Origin: JBBRYK01 sp038237665
Lineage (GTDB): Bacteria > Actinomycetota > Thermoleophilia > Gaiellales > Gaiellaceae
DNA length: 19,301 bases
Reading direction: 5' to 3'
NCBI GenBank assembly: GCA_038237665.1
Contig: JBBRYK010000052.1
Coordinates: 1-19,301, forward strand
Part shown: one piece after another, positions 1-7,764 of the stretch
Layout: the number at the start of each line of letters is the position of its first letter
Position numbering within the stretch: the first letter of the stretch is position 1
Translations under genes and position numbers: made by a program
The notes under the pieces: model-generated
Told to the model about the DNA's origin: nothing
The model's database searches: none
Seen by the model: only the letters and a program-made list of their open reading frames with translations

Positions 1-418
1 GCTCCTCGATCAGGTAGGCCTGGCGCGCGCCGGCGTTCAGCGTCGCCTCCTCGACCGCCCGGCGCTCAACGCCGGTCACGCCCGACGGAACGCACACAAC
101 CACGCGCGGGTGGGCAAACCGGTGCTGGTGCACCTTCTGGATGAAATGCCGGAGCATCTGCTCGGTGACGTCGAAGTCGGCGATGACGCCGTCCTTCAGC
201 GGCCGGATCGCGGAGATCGTGCCCGGCGTTCGTCCGAGCATGCGCTTCGCCTCGACGCCGACGGCGTGAACGTCACCCGTTCGCTGGTCGATCGCGACGA
301 CTGACGGCTCGGAGAGGACGATTCCACGCCCGCGCACGTAGACGAGGGTGTTTGCGGTCCCGAGGTCGACGGCCATGTCGCGCCCGCCGAACCCGGTGAT
401 GTTCGAGAAGATGCCCAT
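1..418 (-). CDS. mreB: Rod shape-determining protein MreB (partial, N-terminal 139 residues)
   Basis: MreB is a bacterial actin homologue that forms membrane-associated filaments and directs lateral cell-wall synthesis. Translating the minus strand from the ATG at 418 gives MGIFSNITGFGGRDMAVDLG, followed by the actin phosphate-1 loop (residues 18-26, DLGTANTLV) and conserved MreB text including SEPSVVAID, IRPLKDGVIADFDVTEQML and VCVPSGVTGVERRAV. The gene runs off the left edge, so the C-terminal part is missing. The start lies 20 nt after the maf stop. A maf-mreB order is known from several Gram-positive groups, and mreC/mreD would be expected next, outside the window. Identification is from motif recall and is very secure. 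Confidence 0.97.
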   Translation of the reverse strand, partial: MGIFSNITGFGGRDMAVDLGTANTLVYVRGRGIVLSEPSVVAIDQRTGDVHAVGVEAKRMLGRTPGTISAIRPLKDGVIADFDVTEQMLRHFIQKVHQHRFAHPRVVVCVPSGVTGVERRAVEEATLNAGARQAYLIEE

Positions 419-438
419 GGGGCGCCCGCCGAGTCTAG

Positions 439-1005
439 CTACCCAAATCCATAAATCCCTGCGAATCGCTCAGAGAGCAGCCGAACGAGTAGGGCTGCCG
501 GAAGACCCACGACGTTCAGGTAGTCGCCCTCGATCGCCTCGACCAGACCCGCGCCCAGGCCCTGGATCGCGTAGGCGCCCGCGCGTCCTCTCCATTCGCC
601 GCTCGCGACGTAGGCGCCCAGGTCGCGCGGCGTCAGGCGCCGAAAGCGCACCCTCGTCACCTCACGGCCGAGCTCCTCCCAGGCGTGCGTTCTGAGGCAG
701 AGCCCGGAGACGACCTCGTGCGTCGTCCCGGACAGCGCCTCGAGCATCGCCTCGGCCTCGCCCGCATTGGCCGGCTTGCCCAGCACCTCGCCGTCGCAGA
801 CGACGATCGTGTCGACGCCGAGCACCGGCTGGTCCCCGCCGTTCACCGAGCGCGCTTTCCCGGCCGCGTGCTCGACAGGGTCGTCGCCGAGTTCCTCGTA
901 CTGCGGCACAACGACCACGAACGGAATCCGCAGCTGCTCGAGGATCACGGGGCGCTGGGGGGACGTCGACGCGAGCACGAGCGGCGGCGCCGGCGGGGCA
1001 CTCAC
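439..1005 (-). CDS. maf: Maf family nucleotide pyrophosphatase (septum formation protein)
   Basis: Maf proteins hydrolyse non-canonical or excess nucleoside triphosphates (dTTP/UTP or modified bases) to monophosphate and pyrophosphate, a house-cleaning role linked to septation. The 188-aa product has the N-terminal nucleotide-binding motif LASTSPQR (residues 11-18), VDTIVVCDGEVLGKP, the LSGTTHEVVSG segment and the C-terminal RGRAGAYAIQG...GDYLNVVGLP block. The frame is open upstream to 1179, but that extension lies antisense-free within the methyltransferase gene and is low-complexity Ser/Arg text. The GTG at 1005, directly before the conserved domain and 10 nt after the methyltransferase stop, is the better start, with a GGTGAG Shine-Dalgarno-like stretch upstream. 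It sits immediately before mreB. Confidence 0.93.
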   Translation of the reverse strand: MSAPPAPPLVLASTSPQRPVILEQLRIPFVVVVPQYEELGDDPVEHAAGKARSVNGGDQPVLGVDTIVVCDGEVLGKPANAGEAEAMLEALSGTTHEVVSGLCLRTHAWEELGREVTRVRFRRLTPRDLGAYVASGEWRGRAGAYAIQGLGAGLVEAIEGDYLNVVGLPAALLVRLLSERFAGIYGFG

Positions 1006-1015
1006 CTTGGCGTGC

Positions 1016-1780
1016 TCACCGCAGCCTGGCCACCCACAGGTCTTCGGACGGCCACCGCCGGGCCCAGTCCGCCGTGATGAAGTCGTAGTAGGAGTGATCC
1101 TGCGCAGCCTCCGGGGCCTGGAGCTCGTGGAGCGCTTCGATTTCGAAGCCGTTGCCGCGGAGGACGTGGATCCACTCACCGTGCGGCAGGTGGTACTCGG
1201 TGCCTTCGTCCTCGCCCGGGAACTCGAATCGATGCATGCCGAACTGCGGGCGATGGAGTGCCTCGTCGACCTTGCCCTCGTCGGGGCTGCAGATCATCGC
1301 GAGCGGGCTGTTGCAGAGGAAGACGAGCCTCCCGCCCGGACGAAGCAGGCGGGCCGCCTCGGGGATCCACCGGTACGGGTCGCACCAGATCGACGCGCCG
1401 TATTCGGAGAGCACGACGTCGAACGAGGCGTCGGGAAGCGGGACGTCCTCGGCGTCCGCCTCGAGCAACGGGAACTCGATCCCGGTCTCCCGTTGCAGCC
1501 GGCGCGCGGTCTCGAGCTGCGCCGGCGTCACGTCGACCCCGACAGGGCGGGCACCGGCTTTCGCCAGCCACGCCGAGAAGTACGCGGTGCCGCAGCCGAG
1601 CTCGACGACGTCGAGGCCGGCAACCTCGCCCAGCGCGCCGACCTCCGACTCCGGAACGTGCCACATGCCCCAGTCGATCTCGTCCTTCGCCCACCCCCGC
1701 GCCGCGGCGGCATCCGTGTACTCCGCGTTCGCCTTCGTCCAGACCTTGCGGTTGCGCTCGGCCTCCCCGGAGAGGCTCAC
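1016..1780 (-). CDS. Class I SAM-dependent methyltransferase
   Basis: The 254-aa protein has the Rossmann-type methyltransferase fold: motif I VVELGCGTAYFSAWLAKAG (about residues 58-76), the acidic motif II loop VGVDVTPAQLETAR, motif III EADAEDVPLPDASFDVVLSE, and the post-motif RLLRPGGRLVFLCNS. This pattern is typical of the Methyltransf_11/25 group, which acts on small molecules, quinones, lipids or proteins. The acceptor cannot be predicted. An insertion of about 40 residues with KVDEALHRPQFGMHRFEF may shape the substrate site. The GTG start overlaps the ndk stop as GTGA, so translation is probably coupled. Its position between ndk and maf suggests a housekeeping rather than a biosynthetic-cluster role. 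Confidence 0.9.
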   Translation of the reverse strand: MSLSGEAERNRKVWTKANAEYTDAAAARGWAKDEIDWGMWHVPESEVGALGEVAGLDVVELGCGTAYFSAWLAKAGARPVGVDVTPAQLETARRLQRETGIEFPLLEADAEDVPLPDASFDVVLSEYGASIWCDPYRWIPEAARLLRPGGRLVFLCNSPLAMICSPDEGKVDEALHRPQFGMHRFEFPGEDEGTEYHLPHGEWIHVLRGNGFEIEALHELQAPEAAQDHSYYDFITADWARRWPSEDLWVARLR

Positions 1781-2181
1781 GTGAACCAGAGAGCGATCTC
1801 GCGTTCGGCGGACTCGGGCGAGTCGGAGCCGTGGACGAGGTTGTCCGGCATCGAAAGGGCGAGGTCGCCGCGGATCGTGCCCGGGGCCGCCTGCGCCGGA
1901 TTCGTCGCGCCCATCGTCGTCCGGACGACGGCGATCGCCCCCTCGCCCTCGAGCACGAGAGCGAGCGTCGGCCCGGAGGTGATGAACTCGACGAGCTCGG
2001 CGAAGAACGGCTTCTCGCGGTGCTCGGCGTAGTGCTCCTCGGCGAGCGCGCGATCGACCGTCAGGAGCCGCGCCTCCTTGAGCACGAGCCCGCGGCGTTC
2101 GAAGCGCGCGAGGATCTCACCTGCGAGAGCGCGCCGAACCGCGTCGGGCTTGATCAGGACGAGGGTGGATCCGGCGGCCAT
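1777..2181 (-). CDS. ndk: Nucleoside diphosphate kinase
   Basis: Ndk transfers the gamma phosphate of ATP to other nucleoside diphosphates through a phospho-histidine intermediate, balancing NTP and dNTP pools in the cytosol. The 134-aa length is exactly that of the family. Visible hallmarks are LIKPDAV (Lys11), HREKPFF, the nucleotide-binding RTTMGATNPAQAAPGTIRGD stretch, and the active-site signature NLVHGSDS with catalytic His117. The ATG at 2181 lies 12 nt after the zinc-ribbon gene stop. The 3' end overlaps the methyltransferase start by 4 nt. Placement of ndk downstream of folC and upstream of mreB matches actinobacterial gene order. Confidence 0.98.
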   Translation of the reverse strand: MAAGSTLVLIKPDAVRRALAGEILARFERRGLVLKEARLLTVDRALAEEHYAEHREKPFFAELVEFITSGPTLALVLEGEGAIAVVRTTMGATNPAQAAPGTIRGDLALSMPDNLVHGSDSPESAEREIALWFT

Positions 2182-2193
2182 GACCGCCGAAGA

Positions 2194-2787
2194 CTACGGA
2201 ACCTGCGCTTCGGGCTCCTCGCTTGTCCGCGGGCGCGCGCGAAGCCTCCGCCTGCGTGGGACGTCCTCCAGGCTGGCCTCGAGACCGAGCGGCGCGCGCT
2301 CGATCGGCGTCTCGCAGTACGGACAGACCTGCCAGAGCGGCTCGAGCGGGGCCTTGCAGTTGGCGCAGGCCTGCTTCAGCTTGGTCGTGCAGACCGGGCA
2401 GATCAGGAACGACGAATCGACCTCCGCACGGCAGACGGGACAGTGCAGGTCGCGGCGCGCCAGCCGCTCCTCCATCGCCTTGATCTCGAGCTCGCGCTCG
2501 CGGACGTCCTCGAGGTACTCCGGCGGGCGGAAGAGCATGTAGATCAGCGCGCCGACGAACGGGGGAACGAGCCCGAGGATGGCCGCCATCGCGACGAGCC
2601 ACGGATCCTCGATCCGCCGACGCGCGTCCTTGTAGACCCAGTACGCCGTCGCGAGCCAGAACACGGCCACGAAGAAGAGGGCGAGGTTCCGGATGACGAG
2701 CCACGTGCCGGAGTGGAAGAACTTGTGGACCCCGTCGAAGAGGCCCTTGTCCTTGGCCGCCAGGATCATCATTGAGCTCAACGTCAT
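2194..2787 (-). CDS. Two-TM membrane protein with double zinc ribbon
   Basis: I do not recognise a characterised homologue. The 197-aa product has two hydrophobic segments (about residues 29-51 and 63-86) joined by a charged loop, then a helical Glu/Arg-rich linker (92-112), then four CxxC pairs (Cys116/119, 130/133, 141/144, 155/158). Eight cysteines in four pairs fit two stacked zinc ribbons (DZR-like). The tail is Arg/Pro/Glu-rich and probably disordered. The topology suggests a membrane-anchored cytoplasmic metal-binding module that could scaffold protein or nucleic-acid partners. It is coupled to the upstream 37-aa ORF by an ATGA overlap and precedes ndk by 12 nt. It occupies part of the position filled by a DUF4233 membrane protein in other actinobacteria. 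Function unknown. Confidence 0.85.
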   Translation of the reverse strand: MTLSSMMILAAKDKGLFDGVHKFFHSGTWLVIRNLALFFVAVFWLATAYWVYKDARRRIEDPWLVAMAAILGLVPPFVGALIYMLFRPPEYLEDVRERELEIKAMEERLARRDLHCPVCRAEVDSSFLICPVCTTKLKQACANCKAPLEPLWQVCPYCETPIERAPLGLEASLEDVPRRRRLRARPRTSEEPEAQVP

Positions 2788-2897
2788 AGCAAGAGTTTTC
2801 CTACCGTGTAGCCGGCGGCAAACGCGAGAGCCACGAACGCCAGAACGACGAGCGCGGCAAACGCGAAGACGCTCAACCGCTCACCAAGTTTCTCCAC
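2784..2897 (-). CDS. Small single-span membrane peptide (37 aa)
   Basis: Between folC and the zinc-ribbon gene the minus strand encodes VEKLGERLSVFAFAALVVLA followed by FVALAFAAGYTVGKLLL: a short charged N-terminus and one strongly hydrophobic helix. The GTG at 2897 is the first plausible start; no in-frame ATG, GTG or TTG lies just upstream. An AGAGGAA stretch lies about 12 nt before it. The start lies 25 nt inside folC and the stop overlaps the next ATG as ATGA, so the peptide would be translated in a coupled folC / peptide / zinc-ribbon chain. In Streptomyces-type genomes a membrane protein (DUF4233) sits here; this could be a reduced counterpart, which is inference. It is short, so a spurious ORF cannot be excluded. 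Confidence 0.6.
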   Translation of the reverse strand: MEKLGERLSVFAFAALVVLAFVALAFAAGYTVGKLLL

Positions 2898-3973
2898 CGC
2901 GCTGATTGTTCCTCTCGACTCCAGAGGTCGGCTAGTAGATACAGCGATCCCGTGACCAGGACGGGGGATCCCAGCTCGTGCCCGCGGAGAAGCGCTGCTT
3001 CCGGATCGGGCACCGCTTCGACCCTCGCGAAGTGCATTCGCGCGCGCTCGGCGAGAGCCTCTGCCGGCAGCGCTCGAGGATGCTCGGACCGCGTGGCGAC
3101 CAGCGTCGGCGCAAGGCGGGCGAGCTCTCGCAGCAGCCCATCGAGGTCCTTGTCCCCCAAGACCGATGCGACGATGGTCCTGATCGCCGGGAGACGCGAG
3201 GCGATGTAGCGCACTGCCTCCGGAGTGTGAGCGCCGTCTCGGACCTCGCCCTCTCGCAGCTCCAGCCTTCCGGGCAGCGAGACCTCGACGGGCTCGACCC
3301 GGCGCCCGAGGAACGCAGAGGCCGCTGCGGCACCGAGGGCCGCGTTGCCGCTTGTAACACAGTGCAACTTGCCGGGGGAGCGCTCGCGTGCGAGCTCCGC
3401 CCACTCGGGCTCGCCCAGGACGACGGCCGTCCCGGGCTGGACGACGGCGAGCTTCTCCCGCGCGATCGCCTTACGTGTCTCGCCGAGCACGTCGGTGTGC
3501 TCGAGCCCGACGTTCGTGAGCACGACCACCCTGGTCCTGAGAACGTTCGTGGCGTCGAAGCGGCCGCCGAGCCCGGCCTCCACGGCGGCTGCGTCGACGC
3601 CGGCCTCGGCGAACTCGAGGAGCGCAGCGGCCGTCAGCGTCTCGAACTGCGTTGCCCGCAGGCGTTCCGCCGCCGCTCGCACCCGGGCGATCGCGCGCTC
3701 GAAGTCCGCCTCCTGACCGTCGACCCGGATCCGCTCGGCCCACCCGGTCACGTGCGGCGAGTAATAGCCGCCCGTGCGGAGCCCCTCGCGCGTCAGCGTC
3801 TCCTCGACGGTGCGCGTCGTCGTCCCCTTCCCGTTCGTGCCGACGACGTGCACGGCGGGAAAGGCGAGCTGCGGGTCGCCGAGCCCGGCGAGAAGCGCGT
3901 GAATCCGTTCCAGCCCGAAGCCGTCTTCGGGCCAGGGGCTCAGGGACTCGACGAACTCAGTCTGAGATTGCAT
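2873..3973 (-). CDS. folC: Folylpolyglutamate synthase / dihydrofolate synthase
   Basis: FolC adds glutamate to folates (and often to dihydropteroate) with ATP, retaining cofactors in the cell. The product carries the P-loop GTNGKGTTT (residues 45-53), SPHVTGWAERIRVDG, the Mur-ligase-type EAGLGGRFDATNV motif, VVLTNVGLEHTDVLG and the C-terminal SVLGDKD...VTGSLYLLADL. At about 366 aa it is shorter than the usual 400-430. The common DGAHNP motif reads DGAHTP here. I chose ATG 3973, overlapping valS by 17 nt; a GTG at 3982 is also possible, and neither has a good Shine-Dalgarno. A 23-bp palindrome-like element at 3350-3372 lies inside this coding region. Confidence 0.95.
   Translation of the reverse strand: MQSQTEFVESLSPWPEDGFGLERIHALLAGLGDPQLAFPAVHVVGTNGKGTTTRTVEETLTREGLRTGGYYSPHVTGWAERIRVDGQEADFERAIARVRAAAERLRATQFETLTAAALLEFAEAGVDAAAVEAGLGGRFDATNVLRTRVVVLTNVGLEHTDVLGETRKAIAREKLAVVQPGTAVVLGEPEWAELARERSPGKLHCVTSGNAALGAAAASAFLGRRVEPVEVSLPGRLELREGEVRDGAHTPEAVRYIASRLPAIRTIVASVLGDKDLDGLLRELARLAPTLVATRSEHPRALPAEALAERARMHFARVEAVPDPEAALLRGHELGSPVLVTGSLYLLADLWSREEQSARWRNLVSG
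3350..3372. promoter_or_regulatory. Copy of a 23-bp palindromic element inside folC
   Basis: The first 15 bases (GCTTGTAACACAGTG) are identical to those of the element at 8689-8711, and 20 of 23 positions agree overall. Read on the minus strand it matches the perfect palindrome at 8600-8622 at 19 of 23 positions. It encodes part of the folC segment KLHCVTSG, so coding constraint could contribute, but chance agreement at this level in 19 kb is unlikely. Role as a protein-binding site is inference. Confidence 0.45.
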
Positions 3974-6356
3974 CGAGCTCACGCCGGTAGCGCGAGAGCT
4001 TCTCGCGCTCGGCCTCGACCACCTCGGCCGGCGCGTTCTGGACGAACCGCTCGTTGGCCAGCATCCCTTCTGCCCGCGCGATTTCCTGCTCGAGTCGTTT
4101 CCGCTCGGCCTCCACGTTACCGTTCACCCGCACCCTTTCAGGCCGGACGACTGCACCGAAGATTCGCTTCAGATCGCCTTCGAGCGGTGTGAGGACGCCG
4201 CTGCGGCGGAAGCGCTCGGCCGCTTCCTGGGCGGGACGGAGCGCGTCGGCGTCGGACTCGTCACCGGCCTCGGGCCAGGGAGCGACGATCAGCCGGCTCT
4301 CGCGGTCCGGCAGGTTCGACCAGATCTCCTCGGTCACGTGCGGCAGGACCGGGTGGAGCAGCTTCAGCAGCCGCTCGAGGGCGGCGAGCGCAGTGCCGCG
4401 GACGGCCGGCTCGTCCAGCCGGGGCTTGATCGCCTCGAGATACCAGTCGCAGAAGTCGTCGAAGGTGAGGTGATAGAGGTCGTCGACGAGGTGGGCGAAG
4501 TCGAAGGTCTCGAGGTAGCCATCGAGCGCGCGTTGGGTGCGCGACAGCCGGGCGAGGATCCAGCGCTCCTCGAGGGACTCGGGCCTCGCCTCGACCGCAG
4601 CTTCGCCCGCCCCAACGATGAGCCGGCTTGCGTTCCAGAGCTTGTTGGCCAGCTTCCGCCCCTCGTCGACGGCCCCGTAGGAAAAGCGTACGTCCTGGCC
4701 GGAGGAGATCTTGAGCAGCCCGTAGCGGGTGGCGTCGGCGCCGTACTCGGCGACCACGTCCAGCGGGTTCATGCCGGTGCCCAGGCTCTTCGACATCCGC
4801 CGGCCGTCGGGCGCGAGCACCGTCGAATGGATGATCACATCGCGGAACGGGACCTCGCCCTGGAGGTCGAGGCCGGAGAAGATCATCCGGTTCTCCCAGA
4901 GGCGAATGATCTCGCGGGCAGTCGTGTTCAGGGAGCCGGGGTAGTAGACGCGGAGGTCCTCCGTGTCGTCCGGCCAGCCGAGCGTCGCGAACGGCCAGAG
5001 CGCGGACGAGAACCAGGTGTCGAGGACGTCGGGGTCGCGCTCGAGCTCCTGGGAGCCGCACTCGGCACAGCGTTCCGGCTCGGTCTCCTCCACGGTCATG
5101 TGCCCGTCCGGGCAGTACCAGACCGGGATCTGGTGGCCCCACCAGATCTGGCGCGAGATGTTCCAGTCGGGTGCGTTCTCGAGCGAATCGATCGCGAACC
5201 GGTGCTGAGACTCGGGGTGGTAGCGGACGCGCCGCGCGCGCAGGGCCTCCAGCGCCGGGAGCTTCAACTCGGCCATCGAGCACCACCACTGGAGCGAGAT
5301 CAGCGGCTCGATCCGCGACCCGCAGCGCTCGCAGACGGCGACCGAATGACGATACGGCTCCTGCTTCTCGAGCCGGTCGTGCTGGCGGAGCCAGGCGAGG
5401 ACGCGCTCGTCCGCCTCCTCCTGCGTGAGGCCGGCGAACTCGTCGGCCGCCTCGTTCATGCGTCCGTCGGAACCGATCACCATCGGCTCCGGCAGGCCGT
5501 GCTCGCGGCCGATCTCGAAGTCGAGCGGGTCGTGCCCCGGTGTCACCTTCAGCGCGCCGGTGCCGAACTCCGGGTCGACCCGCTCGTCGGCGATCACCGG
5601 CACGCGCCGTTCGACGACCGGGACGATCACCTCGCGGCCGACCGCGTCGCGATAGCGGTCGTCGTCAGGATGGACGGCGACGCCCACGTCCGCGAGGATC
5701 GTCGCCGGCCGGACGGTCGCGATCGTGATGTGCCCCTCGCCGTCGGCGAACGGGTAGCGCACGTAGCTGAGCGTGTCGTCGAAGTCCTTGTGCTCCAGCT
5801 CGAGGTCCGAGAGCGCGCTCTCGTGGAACGGGCACCAGTTGATGATCCGGTTGGCCCGGTAGAGCCATCCGCGACCGTAGAGGTGAACGAAGAAGCGCAT
5901 CACCGCGCGGATGTAGTCGTCGTCCATCGTGAAGCGCTCGCGCCGGTAGTCCATCGAGGCGCCCATGCGCCGGAACTGATTCATGATCGTGCGGCCGTAG
6001 AGGCGGAGCCACTCCCAGACGACCTCCTCGAACTTCTCGCGTCCGAGGTCCTGCCTCGTCAAGCCTCGTTTGGCCAGGTCCTTCTCGACGGCCGCCTGCG
6101 TGGAGATGCCCGCATGGTCGTAGCCGGGCTGGAAGAGCGTGTTGAACCCGCGCATGCGGTGGTAGCGGACGAGCGCGTCGGCCAGGGAGATCTGGAGCGC
6201 GTGGCCCGTGTGCAGCTCGCCGGTGACGTTCGGAGGCGGATGCGCGACGACGAACGTCTCGCCGCCACGGCTTGCCTCGGCGTTGTAGAGACCCTCCTGC
6301 TCCCAGGTCTCCTGCCAGCGCTCCTCGACGCCTTCCGGGCTGTACAGCGGCTCCAT
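3957..6356 (-). CDS. valS: Valyl-tRNA synthetase
   Basis: A class I aminoacyl-tRNA synthetase charging tRNA-Val. The 799-aa protein shows NVTGELHTGHAL with the HIGH-type HTGH at residues 49-52, the CP1 editing domain (about 190-340, with TVRPATILADVGVAVHP), zinc-binding pairs CERC (342-345) and CAEC (430-433), WNISRQIWWGHQIPVWYC, VLDTWFSSALWPF and the KMSKS loop as RMSKS (520-524). The anticodon-binding domain follows (LPHVTEEIW), then a C-terminal coiled coil (about 735-795, RKRLEQEIARAEGML...) that is diagnostic for ValRS. An in-frame stop lies just upstream of ATG 6356, fixing the earliest start. A GGGGAGG stretch lies about 16 nt before the ATG, a long spacing. No T-box leader is visible. 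It is the first gene of the leftward housekeeping run. Confidence 0.98.
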   Translation of the reverse strand: MEPLYSPEGVEERWQETWEQEGLYNAEASRGGETFVVAHPPPNVTGELHTGHALQISLADALVRYHRMRGFNTLFQPGYDHAGISTQAAVEKDLAKRGLTRQDLGREKFEEVVWEWLRLYGRTIMNQFRRMGASMDYRRERFTMDDDYIRAVMRFFVHLYGRGWLYRANRIINWCPFHESALSDLELEHKDFDDTLSYVRYPFADGEGHITIATVRPATILADVGVAVHPDDDRYRDAVGREVIVPVVERRVPVIADERVDPEFGTGALKVTPGHDPLDFEIGREHGLPEPMVIGSDGRMNEAADEFAGLTQEEADERVLAWLRQHDRLEKQEPYRHSVAVCERCGSRIEPLISLQWWCSMAELKLPALEALRARRVRYHPESQHRFAIDSLENAPDWNISRQIWWGHQIPVWYCPDGHMTVEETEPERCAECGSQELERDPDVLDTWFSSALWPFATLGWPDDTEDLRVYYPGSLNTTAREIIRLWENRMIFSGLDLQGEVPFRDVIIHSTVLAPDGRRMSKSLGTGMNPLDVVAEYGADATRYGLLKISSGQDVRFSYGAVDEGRKLANKLWNASRLIVGAGEAAVEARPESLEERWILARLSRTQRALDGYLETFDFAHLVDDLYHLTFDDFCDWYLEAIKPRLDEPAVRGTALAALERLLKLLHPVLPHVTEEIWSNLPDRESRLIVAPWPEAGDESDADALRPAQEAAERFRRSGVLTPLEGDLKRIFGAVVRPERVRVNGNVEAERKRLEQEIARAEGMLANERFVQNAPAEVVEAEREKLSRYRRELDAISD

Positions 6357-6384
6357 GTCCGGATTCTACGGTCCTCCCCAGGGC

Positions 6385-6413
6385 TTGTTAGCCGTCCGAA
6401 ACTGTGCATAATG
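6385..6413. promoter_or_regulatory. Overlapping divergent promoters for aceA (+) and valS (-)
   Basis: On the plus strand TTGTTA (6385-6390), a 16-bp spacer and CATAAT (6407-6412) form a good sigma-70-type promoter for aceA, giving a leader of about 65 nt. On the minus strand CATTAT (6413-6408) can serve as -10 for valS, with a weaker -35 (ACGACA) 18 bp upstream. The two -10 elements almost coincide. Hexamers are seen directly; promoter activity is inferred. Confidence 0.5.
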
Positions 6414-6471
6414 GGATCCGAGACTGGCGTTTGTCGTCGGTCCTGTTTGATTAATGCGCTGTTTCGGATCC

Positions 6472-6479
6472 AAAGGAGG
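6472..6479 (+). promoter_or_regulatory. Strong Shine-Dalgarno of aceA
   Basis: AAAGGAGG lies 4 nt before ATG 6484, a near-perfect anti-16S match. It decides the start against the in-frame ATG at 6454 and implies high translation. Confidence 0.85.
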
Positions 6480-6483
6480 CGGG

Positions 6484-7764
6484 ATGAGCGAGAACGGACG
6501 GTCGAACGGGAACCGGCCCACCGGCTGGGCGGGAGCACGCTGGGAGGGAATCGAGCGGCCGTACGGCCCGGCGGAGGTCGCGCGGCTCCAGCCGTCCGTC
6601 CACGTCGAGCACACGCTCGCGAAGCTCGGCGCCGAGCGCCTCTGGCAGCTCCTGCGGAAAGAGGACTACGTGCCGACGCTCGGCGCGCTGACCGGCGGGC
6701 AGGCCGTGCAGATGATCAAGGCAGGGCTGAAGGCGATCTACGTCTCCGGCTGGCAGGTCGCCGCCGACGCCAATCTCTCCGGCAACACCTACCCGGATCA
6801 GAGCCTCTATCCGGTCAACAGCGCACCCGCCCTCGTGCGGCGGATCAACAACGCGCTGCTCAGGGCCGACCAGATCGACCGGGCGGAGGGGCGCAACGGC
6901 ACCTATTGGCCGGCCCCGATCGTCGCGGATGCGGAGGCTGGGTTCGGCGGGCCGCTCAACGCCTTCGAGCTGATGAAGTCGATGATCGAAGCAGGCGCTG
7001 CCGGCGTCCACTTCGAGGACCAGCTCTCGTCGGAGAAGAAGTGCGGCCACCTCGGCGGCAAGGTCCTGATCCCGACCGCGCAGCACGTGCGGACGCTCAT
7101 CTCCGCCCGCCTCGCGGCCGACGTGCTCGAAGTCCCGACGCTCGTCGTCGCCCGGACGGACTCGCATTCGGCGACGCTCCTGACGAGCGACGTCGATCCG
7201 ATCGACCAGCAGTTCGTGACCGGCGAGCGCACTCCGGAGGGCTTCTTCCGCATCGAGCCGGGCCTGGAGCCGGCGATCGCACGGTCGCTCGCCTACGCGC
7301 CCTACGCGGACGTGCTCTGGTTCGAGACCTCGACGCCCGATCTGGATGAGGCCGCCGAGTTCGCCGAGGCGATCCATGAGCGGTTCCCGGGCAAGCTGCT
7401 GGCCTACAACTGCTCACCGTCGTTCAACTGGCGCAAGCACCTCGACGACCAGACGATCGCGGAGTTCCAGCAGCGGCTCGGCGCGCATGGCTACAAGTTC
7501 CTGTTCGTGACGCTGGCGGGCTTCCACTCGCTGAACGCGGGCATGTTCGAGCTGGCGCGCGAGTATGCGGAGTCGGGGATGTCGGCCTACGTCAAGCTCC
7601 AGGAGCACGAGTTCGCGCTCGAGGAGTTCGGCTACACGGCCACGCGCCACCAGCGCGAGGTCGGCGCGGGATACTTCGACGCGGTGCTCGAGGCCGTCAC
7701 CGGCGGTGCGTCTTCGACATTGGCTCTGAAGGGCTCGACCGAGGAGGCGCAGTTCCAGCACTGA
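6484..7764 (+). CDS. aceA: Isocitrate lyase
   Basis: Isocitrate lyase cleaves isocitrate to glyoxylate and succinate, the first step of the glyoxylate shunt, allowing growth on acetate, fatty acids or stored PHA. The 426-aa protein has TLGALTGGQAVQMIKAGLKAIYVSGWQVAADAN, the metal-binding PIVADAEAGFGG, and the ICL signature KKCGHLGGK with catalytic Cys187 (SEKKCGH). Later blocks LVVARTDSHSATLLTSDVD, LWFETSTPDL and LLAYNCSPSFNWRKHL are canonical. An ATG at 6484 preceded by AAAGGAGG (6472-6479) is clearly the start; the frame is open 30 nt further up, to an ATG at 6454 without an RBS. No malate synthase lies in the window. The stop overlaps the probable start of a GntR regulator. Confidence 0.98.
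   Translation: MSENGRSNGNRPTGWAGARWEGIERPYGPAEVARLQPSVHVEHTLAKLGAERLWQLLRKEDYVPTLGALTGGQAVQMIKAGLKAIYVSGWQVAADANLSGNTYPDQSLYPVNSAPALVRRINNALLRADQIDRAEGRNGTYWPAPIVADAEAGFGGPLNAFELMKSMIEAGAAGVHFEDQLSSEKKCGHLGGKVLIPTAQHVRTLISARLAADVLEVPTLVVARTDSHSATLLTSDVDPIDQQFVTGERTPEGFFRIEPGLEPAIARSLAYAPYADVLWFETSTPDLDEAAEFAEAIHERFPGKLLAYNCSPSFNWRKHLDDQTIAEFQQRLGAHGYKFLFVTLAGFHSLNAGMFELAREYAESGMSAYVKLQEHEFALEEFGYTATRHQREVGAGYFDAVLEAVTGGASSTLALKGSTEEAQFQH

Noticed and set aside
1006..1179. N-terminal extension of Maf by 58 residues.
   Set aside because: It lies within the methyltransferase gene in another frame, is Ser/Arg-rich without conservation pattern, and a GTG sits right before the conserved Maf domain.
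767..2032. Long plus-strand open frames opposite maf, the methyltransferase and ndk.
   Set aside because: They are shadows of three confirmed minus-strand genes and show no recognisable motif.
6357..6483. T-box or other tRNA-sensing leader before valS.
   Set aside because: The region is about 127 nt, shared with the aceA leader, and lacks a TGGNACC T-box core and a matching specifier stem.
4338..7349. A 1003-codon open frame on the plus strand opposite valS and running into aceA.
   Set aside because: It is antisense to a well-defined valS and overlaps aceA in another frame. The translation is Arg/Asp/Val/Leu-rich low-complexity text with no domain. Long antisense frames arise from GC-biased third positions.
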